Below are positions 22,330-32,486 of a DNA stretch of 64,000 nt, in pieces. How positions within the stretch are numbered: position 1 is the stretch's first letter; every line of letters starts with the position of its first letter. Source of the stretch: Morinoia aosen (Eukaryota; Arthropoda; Malacostraca; Amphipoda; Talitridae); NCBI GenBank assembly GCA_030386875.1, contig CM059562.1, forward strand, positions 46,769,757 to 46,833,756, written 5' to 3'. The position numbers and the translations under genes are program-made. The notes beneath the pieces are model-generated. The model worked only from the letters and a program-made list of their open reading frames with translations, did no database searches and was not told where the DNA came from.

Positions 22330-22940
22330 AATTACCCCCTGATACCTCGCTACAAATGATCGAATATCTGACGGAGGAGTGTTCAATAAATCATACTTAA
22401 GGCGAGCATTCGATTCTAACAGCCTGAACATGCCCCATACTGGTGAACTTCTCGGGATCAAATTCCTTTCTCCATATGTCATATTGGCAGATGATGCGTT
22501 CTCATTGTCAACTCGTTTAATGAAGCTTTATCCCTGTACGAACCTTTCTCACGACCAAAGAGTTTTCAGCTAGTCTTTCTAGAGCTCGAAAAACAGAGGC
22601 AAACGCATTCGGCATACTGTCAAGTACGTTCAGAGATTTCCGTACAGATTTAAACATCACAGTCGAGAGAATCCAGTCTATCACTCTTGCAACTTGCGCT
22701 CTTTATTATTACCTAAATGATCATAAAGACTTCCGTTACATCAACCCGCTTGCTCTTGAAAAAAGGACATTATCATTGGATCGTGCACATCCGGCAGTTG
22801 GTGAGAAAACACTGGACATCATTCGGTTCGTTGTATAGAGGCGGTCGATCGGCTGTGGCAGCTACAACTGAGTTCAGCTGAAGAATTACTTCACAAGCGG
22901 AGGGGCTGTTTGCTGGCTGGATAAAATGTTGGGACTCCAC
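22330..22940 (+). pseudogene. PIF/Harbinger transposase (DDE nuclease) C-terminal half
   Basis: Reading two frames joined near 22,560 gives GVFNKSYLRRAF, LLGIKFLSPYVILADDAF (the acidic pair of the DDE nuclease lies in this conserved block), STRLMKLYPCTNLSHDQRVFS, then LSRARKTEANAFGIL, FRTDLNITVERIQSITLATC, LYYYLNDHKD, and finally LKNYFTSGGAVCWL, which parallels the family's usual C-terminus. This order is characteristic of HARBI1-like transposases. Stops and a frameshift make it inactive. The N-terminal half, with the first catalytic Asp, was not found upstream. It may be the source lineage for the Harbinger-type MITEs elsewhere in the window. Confidence 0.8.
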
Positions 22941-23623
22941 TAACATTACTCTTGAAATGCGACCTAAAGGTGTTAAAAATATCTGAGAAATAATTGTTCC
23001 GTATTATTTTCTGGCATTACTTGTTGGAATGAACGTATTAGGTCAATCAACAAAATAAATTGTTTAAACGACATCATGTATGTCACTCCAGTTTTTCATC
23101 GTTAAATAAAACATTGACAAATCATTATTTGACTTAAGAAGGCTAACTAAAGAAGTACATCAACAGGATTTAGGAAATGTAATAACTGCATACTAGATTA
23201 CATGTAAAGGTTAGGAATATGGTTTCAGACCCTGATGGTTTCATCCTTTCAGAAGCAAAGAGCTGCAACAAATAGAAACGTGGGAGGGATGTCCTCTTCT
23301 TTAGAAGATCTGAAAAAAATAATTTCATTGAGAATTATTCTTACACCATTGATATAATAGTCATGTACATAGTTACTGGTAACATTAATTCTTGAAATAG
23401 TGTTAGTAATTGATCATTCAAGTACATAGTACATGTTTGTAAGCTCCAGTACATGAGCTTCATTGCAAATAAATATGTTTTGTTAGGGAAAAACACAAGA
23501 AGTAAATATATGTGTAGTGAATTGTTTGAAAATTATATGTTAAAAGAAATGTTATTAAGTAATGATACAATAATGTTTATAGTACACAGTCATACAATCT
23601 GGGACTGACTTTCATCCAACACT

Positions 23624-25199
23624 GAAAATTATTAGCTTATGAAGGAGAAGTTTTCCATGAGTTTCATTGAGAACTCAAATGAAGAACAATAAAAACCTCA
23701 ACTTTATGTTACATGAGGGTCACACATGACTACAAAGATTCACCTATGTCATAATGATAGTTTTCATACAACCTCAACTGTATGATCTAAATTAGAAATT
23801 GCCCTCCTAGCAAAGTTTTCACTTTGTTAAGAAATAAATACCATCAGGCTATGTTTACTTCACTTTTAAAACTGTCAGTAACAAGTGCACACTTTTCCCC
23901 AAGCTTCTAGCCTAAATTCAGAATAATTTGCAGAGAATCTCACCCATTTTCAGAATCCTAACTTTTCTGCCAAATACTTTGAAACAAAAGTGAAAAACTG
24001 AATGCTTAAATTCCACTGTCATGCAGAATGACAATAAGACATCTGCACTTATTTTCACAATTGCAAAAAGGTACAAATTTAACAATACAACAACATAGAG
24101 CAAACCAATTCTATCATAGATGATCAGCACCATGCAAATAGAGTATTTACAATTCAATAGATAAAGCAACAAATTCAAAATTAACAGCAAATTTCAGAAT
24201 CTAGTGTGATACAAATAACTGGCAGTTTAAATAGGTCACCACTGACATTTATACTACTTGCTGTACTCCACAGAACAACAATACCATTACAAACATTATC
24301 TAAACTTAAAACCTTGTGTCAATAATGTTTGTCTATCAACACTGGTAGGTAATAATGGCCTTACTTATCATTTTTTTTGTGCTCAACATTGACATGCTCA
24401 TTGTACACCACTTAAAAGTTAAAAATAATTATCCAACACCATTTGCTTAAACATAAGATTATGCAGTAATCCTGAAAGGAAATACTTGACTAATGATCTC
24501 ACAAAAAAGTGGATTTTTTTAAACCTGATCAAGTCTTTGTTAGTTGTTACTTCCACTTAGAGAAAAAGTGCAACATGAATCGAAAATACTTAGAGATCTT
24601 TTTATAGCGAGCATCCGTATTTTTTATTCCATTGCTCTTCTCATTATCTATCCCTCTTTGATCTGATCCAATGTTTACTCTTCAACTTTGAGAATAGAGT
24701 ATATAATTTAGAAGAAATATTTTTGCATTTTTTAATACTGCTAACTTCAACCAAATTAACCTAGATAAAACTAACCATCTGAAAATTCAAACCCTGCATT
24801 CTCAGAATGACCTATTTCTTTGTTGAACGAAATAACTGTTCATTTATAATATTTACATAGTTAACACAGTTTTAACACCTGCAAAAAAAAGAAATGAACT
24901 CTTCTTGAGGCATTCTTGCATACCACCTAGAAGTATAATGCTGATTGATGGTCCCAAAAAATCTGAGTACACTCACAATGTTTATTAGTCACGATTGTTA
25001 TTTAAAGGTCTACATAATTAATGCAAGTTTTGAGCTATATCTAACTTCTGGTTGTCTAGGATCTGTAAATCAAAAGTCATTAAAATGAGATGGATCTTTT
25101 TTCATACAACTGATTAAATAAATTTAACACTTTAACATGAAATATAATTCTATTCAATTGTATTGAAACTTTCATAGTTTAAAAAACAATAAATTAATT
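23624..25199. other. No gene recognised
   Basis: Strongly AT-rich. No frame longer than 90 codons has a recognisable domain, and I see no obvious repeat relation to the rest of the window. Confidence 0.5.
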
Positions 25200-25203
25200 T
25201 TAA

Positions 25204-26000
25204 CCCCTTCCCCAACAATTTTTTTCTTAAAAACGTTTCTTTTTCAGACTATTTTTTTTATTTTAGTTCTATATAGTATTTTTTAAGCTAGTTATGAAAA
25301 CAGTTTGTAATTATTTTTTCTCCCCATTTTTGTGGTAAACTTTTTATTTTGAAAATACCTTTGTCGGCAAAAACGAATCAACTCGTATATAAACCATACT
25401 TACTCGTACTTCCTATAAACCATATTTATATACCATATTTTCTAAATTTTTCTCGAAATTTTATTACCAAATGTAAAGAGAAATGAAAACCTACTTAATT
25501 TTTAATTTTTATTACAATGTTGCCATATATCTAGCAGTAATTATAATATGCATAATAAATGAAATTCCTTTTCCAGCATTTTATTATGAACAAAATCAAT
25601 TGAAAACTGTAAGTTGTTAGCTAAAAAATAAAACAAATGAATTTTATTTCCATTTATAAAAGAGTAGTATTTCCTCAGAAGGTTTGTGGATGAAATTATT
25701 CAGAATGGTACTTTTCAAAATGAATGCAAATAACACCCATCCGACGACAATGGCTGTCGGAACAAGTCTAGTAACAATGTCCTTGAAATCCCACAGCTCT
25801 ACACAACCGCCTCTGCGAGACGTAAGATTTGACGGGAATACTCGTTTCACACGTAGAATGGCTTACAAAGGCTTAAAATCGACGAGTATATACCTACGTA
25901 TGTAGCAAGTTTTTTAAGGTAAAGTTTTAGACGAGTTTTATACGAGTATAAAACGAACATTTTGTGAAAACGTGTAAACTCGTTTCTGCCGGGGAAGGGG
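25204..26000. mobile_element. piggyBac-type MITE, 797 bp, TTAA-flanked
   Basis: The ends are CCCCTTCCCC and GGGGAAGGGG, a perfect 10-bp inverted repeat, each directly flanked by TTAA (25,200-25,203 and 26,001-26,004). TTAA target duplication with C-rich ends is diagnostic of piggyBac-like elements. There are subterminal repeats of an ACTCGTATA / TATACGAGT motif on both sides. There is no piggyBac transposase, so it is non-autonomous. A less AT-rich internal piece (about 25,680-25,870) carries a small hydrophobic frame. Confidence 0.8.
25644..25850 (-). CDS. Small membrane-type ORF inside the piggyBac-type MITE (doubtful)
   Basis: A 68-codon minus-strand frame with a basic N-terminus, then a hydrophobic segment of about 20 residues (LVPTAIVVGWVLFAFILK) that could span a membrane, and a polar C-terminus. 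Its base composition is less AT-rich than the rest of the element, as expected for a captured exon, but I do not recognise the protein. It may be a chance frame. No promoter or splice evidence was found. Confidence 0.25.
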   Translation of the reverse strand: MKRVFPSNLTSRRGGCVELWDFKDIVTRLVPTAIVVGWVLFAFILKSTILNNFIHKPSEEILLFYKWK

Positions 26001-26119
26001 TTAATAAACTGAAATGAACTACAATAAAAACGCTTGCAAAACAAGTTCTTTGACACATCTTTCTGTGAATAGCATTCATTAGCGATGCTTAGAAATTAAA
26101 AAACTCAGAGTTTTTCATT

Positions 26120-26935
26120 TAGTTTTTCATTTATTGATATTACTTATTTCTGTGGACTATAATGAGCACCACCGTCGTCAGTTCAATGCAGCGGAATGAA
26201 GGTAATTTTTTCCATAATTAGGAGTATTTCCTCATCTTTTTTTTTTAATTTCTCTTCTCGTTATTTATATTTAACGTCCGTACGACAAACATACTCTGAA
26301 ATACATTTTGTGTGTACACCAATATACAGGCTTATATATGTGAGGGGTGTGCTATGTTTTTAATAAATTAATTTTTGGCTAACGTTGTCTCACTATTTCA
26401 AAATCATTCTCGAAGATGTTTCAATCGATTTCAGCTGAACTGGGGGGTGGAGGTAATTTAGCATTTCATTTTTTTTTATTTTTCAGTGCGTTCAGCGCAC
26501 ACTAGCACTGAGCTTTAAAAAAGCTCTAAATTTCCGTATTTGAAATTATTACTCTTATTTTGTAATTATTCGCTTCTCAGATGAGATATCCGGCCACAAT
26601 GTTATTACATTTGATCCCATGTACACATATCCGTATAATGCTGAGGAGAATACCGATAAGATGTGAACCCCGAGATGTTTTTTTTTTGCTGTTGTGTTGT
26701 TCCCTGACAGTAACCTGAGTTTTCTTAAATATTTCTATGAGGTCATTGAAAACCAGTTCATTTTACCGTTTTTTAAAGTCTTCTTTTCTTTTAGTTATTT
26801 TTTCCGAAAAATTTCTTACGATAACAGTGAGCTCGACTGTCATTTTCGATGTCGTAGATGGTAGGTTGTTTGTTTATCTCTTTATTTCATGTTTTTTTTA
26901 TATTCATTTTCAATAAGTATATTGTTAGTTGAGTT
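26120..26935 (+). repeat. Repeat R, copy 2 (interrupted by LINE C)
   Basis: Aligns by eye with 10,760-11,570 of copy 1: the same start (TTACTTATTTCTGT), the CCATAATTAGGAGTATTTCC block, GTTCAGCGCACAC, GATATCCGGCCACAATGTTA and GGTAGGTTGTTT. It stops after CAATAAGTATA, where LINE C sequence begins. The TG/TA-rich stretch at 49,555-49,670, just after LINE C ends, may be its continuation. Confidence 0.7.
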
Positions 26936-27748
26936 GAGGCTGCGGTAGTGAGAGGAGGTGAGGTGTCGCGCGCCGCTCCGGCGAAGAGTTGTTGGTGCTA
27001 TAATTTCAAGCACTTTGAAATGTGATGGAAAACTGAGCATCCGTGAATGTGCTTTCTACATCATTTAATTGTGAAACTGGAAAAAGTCATCAAAAAAATC
27101 AGCTGTGATAAGTGCTGAATTTCACCGTGCAAAACAGAATGGTGTTTTCTGTAAACTATGTTTATACTCGAAGTGTGTGCAACAGCCCCCGGAAATGGTC
27201 ACTTCCGCCTCCCTCCCTGGTGAACCGCAACAACCCCCTCCCCCCTCCTCCGCATCCCCTGTCACTCCCACCGACTTGAACCGGAACAAGCTTACCACGA
27301 ATACTAACGTGGAAGCAAAAAAGACCTGATGAAATAGCAAAGTTGAATTTTGTGAACACCAACATAAAATACAGTGATAAATTTATGCAATTCTCATCTG
27401 TTATTGCGAAATTTATGTTGAGTGTCAGTGAATATGAATTGAGTGTCTGTGGGCTTCTTTTCATCGCCTGACAGTATATTTTTCATCACATTTTAAAAGC
27501 GATGTCACCTATGTCTCCTATTTCTCAAACCATGGAAACCAAAATCGCAGCAAAATAGAAGTTGTACTCTGGCAAGACTGTGCCTCGTGAAAATGAACTT
27601 CCAGGGATCGTGCATTGTTAACGATTTTCCAATACTAACGTTTCTTCAATACTACAACAAAAACAACTTTTCCTCTCAATAACTTCTAATCAGTGAACAA
27701 AACCCAAAATATCTTCCCCTGTATCCATATATCCGATACAATTTCACG

Positions 27749-30609
27749 ATGTATTCATATGAAACTCGCTCTGCTACTCGTAAAGCGGCTTTATCTGGAG
27801 AAATAACATCCCTCACAACGCCGCTTGAAAACTCAAACTCAAATAAGCAGAATATATCTGAACCGTTCATAAAACGGAAACGAAAACCACCAAAAACGTC
27901 ACGCGTAAAATCGCTCGTTCAAAAGCCTCAACCGCTCAAAATGACAGAAGAAACCCCGACGGTAAAGCAGTGCAACGTCAATGAAAGCACCGCAACACAT
28001 CTAGCATCACCAGAGGGAACCGACAGAGAGTCGACAGAAGGTCCGACAGAGAGTCGAGTTTCTGAGTCACCCGCCACGGACAGAAATCTCCCAAGCGCTG
28101 CTGGTAACAATGAAATCTTCACATCGGCATCGCAAGCAGTCGAAACAAGCCTAAAGGCCCCGATACACTAGGCAAAAATCGCAGTGATAACCGCCAGCAC
28201 GCCTCTCAATGTGCCTCCCATCCCTGCACACCAGCCAGTTGGCAGAGTGGCCACCGAGCTTTCAGCGATCCGAGCATGTCTGGATTAGGACGGTCGTCAC
28301 TGCGACGAGCAGTACCGTTTTGAACGTTGACGGCAGTGGTGCACAGCCATGTCTTGCTCCGCAATTGAGTAGACAAAACTCGAACGCTGAATTCTATAGA
28401 CGCATTTAAAAAATTCGACTGCTCGCAGAATGTGATGAGCAGCGCTTACAGAAGGCTAAAGCACAGCGCAACGTGCGCTTTGGTTTAATCCTGCGCTCCA
28501 TACGGCTGGTCGCAATCGCGCACCTACCCGTACGACACGCTGAGGCAGACTGACGCCTTGCATTGCATTCCGCGGTGCTTCATCTTGCGTGCTGAGTGTA
28601 TCATGTCGCCAGTTCTCACTTCAACTGGCGGACGGATCCACTATCGCAATTTCTCGAGTCATGAACGCCAGTGTATCGGGGCCTTTAGCAAAAGCAAGGA
28701 AGAAGCCCCTGAGCCTTGACTCCACTATCCAAGCAGTCCTCGAGAGGATACACCAGCGAAAGAATCATCAAGTATCTCACGTGCTATGATGGGTAAAAAT
28801 GTAAATTTGTGACTAGCTCCCGAGAATGATGCGATGAATGAGCCTAATATTAGCGGTTCTAATATTTCTAATATTTATAATTCTAGTGACCATGATTACC
28901 TGAATATTACATCAAACAGCTTGCACCCGCTTCAAGTTTCAATGTCCCATTTCATTCACCAGGTAAACAATAACCTGTCTCTCACTGCAGCCTACTTAAC
29001 GAAAATGTCAAAACAGCGGACACCTCCAAGTCCACTTTCGATATCTTCAACCGCTTCAAATATTAGGCTCATTACAGAACAACTTTTCAAATTGAACTTG
29101 CATGTAAGCACTTTCGATCTTACGCCAAAGATCCCGTTTTCGACGAGCCAATTTTCTGACTCACATTGCATTGACCCCTCTTGTAAAATACGAACTGTAA
29201 TTTCCGGTCGCATTGATGATCTCCTGAACGTAATTGGCCAAATGCCTCTATTCACTAACTACATCGTTTGCTTCAGAGACATAAGCCTCTCACAACCTAA
29301 CATTGCTAAAATCAAAGAACTCATATTGTCTAAGCATGCCTTAGCCCGTATTTATATCGTGAGTGCGTGTAGCGGTAAGCAATTGTATCAGGCGTTGAAT
29401 TTGTGCAAAACAAACGGTATTAAATTGATTCCGCTCCGAACAAACGGTGCAACTGATCTCATAACTTGCAATGATGTTCGTACTTGGCCCGGTACAAGAG
29501 AAGAAACACACCATTTCCTTCAATAGATTGCTCTTAGATCGAGTCTAAAACTCACTTTACAATCTAGCTCATGTATCATAAACTCCAATGACCTGAATGA
29601 TAGAACTGAATGCTCCAACATCAGAGCAGAACAGCAAAATGAATTGAAGAATTCTACTCGATCACCAGCTGTTTCCAGTGAAGTCTACAGAAACCTTATT
29701 CATTGCTTGCCTATTGGTGATGAACGTTCTCCTCCATTGATCTCCGGCTACCGCAACGTACCCACAAAAAACAGGTTCTCGTTATTATCTGACGCGAACT
29801 CAGAGAGCGATATACCCTCATCACAAACGAGTTCAAATCATCAACTACCAACCACGTACTCGGAAGCAGTAAAATCAATACAAAGAGAAAAACTGCAGCA
29901 GAATCTCGGTCAAAATTCGATAAAAAATTTACAGCCAAACCGCACACATAACCACCACCAAGAGAGTGGAAATGACAAGAGCACCACTCATTTCTCAGTC
30001 GCTCACTCAACTAAAACTGGCCACAGCCTGCCAATTCAAAGCCAGGAAAACAAGAAATCCAAACAACTCTCATCTGAAAATGCTGAATGTCAGCCTAAAT
30101 ACGACTCAAGCCCCATGTACTCACTCGTCAGTACCACCATGGATGAATTAAAACGATCATTGAAAGTGAAGCTGCATCCTACCATAGCCGATGAGCACTG
30201 CCTCCTTCATGCAGTAACTCACCAGCTTGAAACAAAATCGTCCTAAAAATGGAATTACAATTCCTTAAAAGCAGCAACCAAAAAAGAGAGCACTACAAAT
30301 GAAAACAAATATGTAAATTTCCTTGCCAAGAAAAGCGGTGATCTACCTAGGCTCATAAGTAAATACATTGACGAAAAACATTTTGATCATGATGCTGGTG
30401 ACCTGATACCACATATCATATCAAAGATCACTGGTAAGAGAATTTTCATCTTCGATGAGCAAGGCAATGGTATTTGGAGAACAGTAGTCGAACCCTCACC
30501 AGAAGTATCAACTGATAACCATCCGTTGATGCTTCATCGGAAAAATTATCACTACAGTACCCTTGTTGCACAAGAAAAAAACAAGACTGATCTCACATCA
30601 TCTTCATGA
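27749..30609 (+). pseudogene. LINE copy C ORF1 with OTU-like domain
   Basis: Begins with MYSYETRSATRKAAL, matching copy B, then a polar linker. After the MITE the frame resumes with LHPLQVSMSHFIHQ, NLSLTAAYL, a conserved central region and the OTU domain. The OTU keeps ADEHCLLHAV (Cys codon 30,199-30,201, Asp at 30,190-30,192) and NYHYSTLV (His codon 30,550-30,552), so all three expected catalytic residues survive. Stops at 29,524-29,526 and 30,244-30,246 and a shift around the MITE inactivate it. The final UGA (30,607-30,609) aligns without gaps to the UGA that ends ORF1 in copy A, and the downstream frame is again in register. Confidence 0.8.
28155..28684. mobile_element. MITE, Harbinger-like family, copy 1 (inside LINE C)
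   Basis: A 530-bp element with perfect inverted ends AGGCCCCGATACACT / AGTGTATCGGGGCCT. It matches 49,732-50,294 throughout (for example CAGCCAGTTGGCAGAGTGGC). Flanks are TAA and TTA; PIF/Harbinger elements target TWA trinucleotides. It interrupts LINE C ORF1, so it is younger than that insertion. No coding capacity. Confidence 0.85.
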
Positions 30610-30972
30610 CAAAATACTGTTGTCCAGTTGAATGGCAGTCTCTCAATTACACCTGATGCTAGACTTGACACTCTGGGCAACAATGATAAAATCAACAAAT
30701 CCACGATACAGTCCCTACTGAAAAATCCCTTTGATACCACGAATAATCGCAATAAAATAAAAAACATTAAAATTAAACACATCAATGCTCGTAGCCTCTT
30801 TAGTAAACTGGATGACATTAGAGTAATGTTGGTCACAGAAGACATTGACATTTTATGTGTTCCCGAAACATGGTTTGATTCGCGAACTCAGAGCTCCTTT
30901 TTCAATATTCCCGATTACGTGCTGTACCGCCATGACGGCGATAAAAATATTAAAAGTAGTGGTTCTTGTATT
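30610..30972 (+). pseudogene. LINE copy C ORF2, endonuclease N-terminal part
   Basis: Follows the ORF1 UGA in the same frame. A polar linker leads to HINARSLFSKLDDIRVML with the catalytic Asn, then DILCVPETWFDS with the catalytic Glu, and ends in SSGSCI where the LTR element is inserted. The same protein continues at 46,819 with FVKESYQSS. No in-frame AUG lies between the UGA and the catalytic Asn. Confidence 0.85.
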
Positions 30973-31658
30973 TGTCCAGAAATATTACTCTCATAAAACA
31001 TTTTTGGGAATTTTTGAGAAATACTCTCGTAAAATATATTTTTGGGGAAACATGCTCGTAAAATGTTTTTTTTTTTGGGGGAAATACTTCACTTCATGAA
31101 AATGTCAAAACCGTTATCACTGGTATTCTTGAGCGTGTGAATAGAGCAACGAAAGTGTACCCGGGTGTAAGGTCAATTCTTCACTGTTCGGTCGAAAAAC
31201 AAGCAGCGATTGTTTTAGCGATATCTCAAGTGCGAGCTCGACACAAGAAAAGCTGAGCTGGAGAAACGTGTGTATAATATTTCACGGCCTCAAGAGCCCA
31301 ACATTGATAAATGCCAACCTTGCGACCAGCACTTCACCAGACTGAGAGCGCAGGCATCGTGAACGACTCAAACACACAACACACATCGAAGCACACACAC
31401 ACACAAAACAAGCGCACACATCGCACACAGGGCGAGACTTTGGAGGGCAAGGAGGCGGACGTGACGTATGAACACAGGCCCGCACAACCGGAGCCAATCA
31501 CCGCTCGCCAAAGCTATGACGCAAGAAGGTGTGTCTGAGCACACACCAATGGGAGACCCAGACGTGAGAACAAACAAGTATCCCGCCAATCAGGATGCAG
31601 ATACGGCCTCTGTAGAATAGAAGCTTCGAGACTGATCTCGAAACAAGGAAGCGAAACG

Positions 31659-31666
31659 TATATAAG
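31659..31666 (+). promoter_or_regulatory. TATA box in LTR 1
   Basis: TATATAAG in a GC-richer setting (CGTATATAAGGAGGG). The same site is in LTR2 and LTR3, and it is the most likely transcription start signal for the element. Confidence 0.6.
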
Positions 31667-32480
31667 GAGGGTAGATGAAGCCTCTGGAGGGAATTTTTGG
31701 GAACGCACGTGAGATACTGCGTACGACATCTGCGGGTAGACCACACCGCAGGTCGGCCTCGCCGGCTGGCCTTCTTCTACCAAACTGCAATTTGAAAATA
31801 CAAGAAACCATAAACCAGCCTCGCATCGGTGATCGTCATGAATAAACAACGTCGGAGTCTGCAACGATAACTCAAGTCGTGAGTACTGCACGGTCGAGCG
31901 CCTGGTACTCGGAGCATCTGAGATCTTAAGCGCCGGTCTACGACTGCGATGGAGCACGTAATCAGGAGACACGGAAGTACCCCCGACATCAAATTCCGCT
32001 TGATACGCAACAACGTCGGAGTCTGCAACGATAACACGAGTCGCGAGTCCTGCACGGGCGAGCGCCTGGTACTCGGAGCATCTGAGATCTTGAGCGCCGG
32101 TATACGACTACGATGGAGCAGCCGTGACAAGTGAGCCTGATGGCGGTTAATCTTCAAAAGTGACGGAAAGAAATGTAGGGTGGTGCCGGAAAATCACCGC
32201 CGAAGAGTTGAATGTGTATTATTGAGAAGTTTGGAAAGAGTGATCCACAGTTAAATTAGAGTGCAAAGTAGTTGGCCCAGTCATGCCGCCACGAAGCGTG
32301 CGCAAAGCACGATTTATGGCAGTCATCGGCCTAGACAGCCAAGGTGTGGTTTCCTCATTGTGTCGTGTGGAATTGCCATGTCGTTAAATTCATGCGCATG
32401 TTGCTATAACATTTCCCTGAGCTTTAATTATTGCATTGGAATACTATGTGTGTCATATTCAAATCCACGTGTTTCCCTCA

Positions 32481-32486
32481 AATAAA
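32481..32486 (+). terminator. Polyadenylation signal in LTR 1
   Basis: AATAAA about 820 bp downstream of the TATA box, followed by T-rich sequence. Conserved in all three LTRs (39,561 and 46,651). Confidence 0.5.

Larger units (their letters stand above)
20785..23623 (+). mobile_element. DNA-transposon debris: hAT-like ends with hAT and Harbinger remnants
   Basis: The block begins exactly where LINE copy B is cut off with CAGTGTTGGGCAG, a typical hAT terminus, and could end at CCAACACTG (23,615-23,623), its inverted counterpart over 9 bp. I find no 8-bp target-site duplication. Inside lie a purine/pyrimidine-skewed TTGCGGTTGC-rich low-complexity segment (20,795-20,950), a hAT transposase C-terminal remnant (about 21,330-21,690) and a PIF/Harbinger nuclease remnant (22,330-22,940). 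Two superfamilies in one block means either nesting or chance adjacency of fragments, so the boundaries are tentative. Confidence 0.45.
26936..30972 (+). mobile_element. LINE copy C, 5' part
   Basis: The 5' portion of the same OTU-containing LINE, apparently with its own leader (GC-richer start at about 26,936, then about 810 bp before the ORF1 ATG at 27,749). ORF1 is interrupted by a MITE at 28,155-28,684. The endonuclease frame is cut at 30,972 by the LTR element and continues without loss at 46,819. The leader contains a short open frame (27,105-27,329) starting with a Cys-containing segment and then Pro-rich; its coding status is unknown. Confidence 0.85.

Noticed and set aside
27105..27329. 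A Cys-containing, Pro-rich small protein gene upstream of LINE C
   Set aside because: It sits in the apparent LINE leader, is short and has no second copy to test, so I did not call it a gene.
31282..32157. Several overlapping open frames on both strands in the LTRs (also near 38.0-38.8 and 45.1-45.9 kb)
   Set aside because: They are repeated because the LTR is repeated, overlap each other on opposite strands, and encode no recognisable domain.
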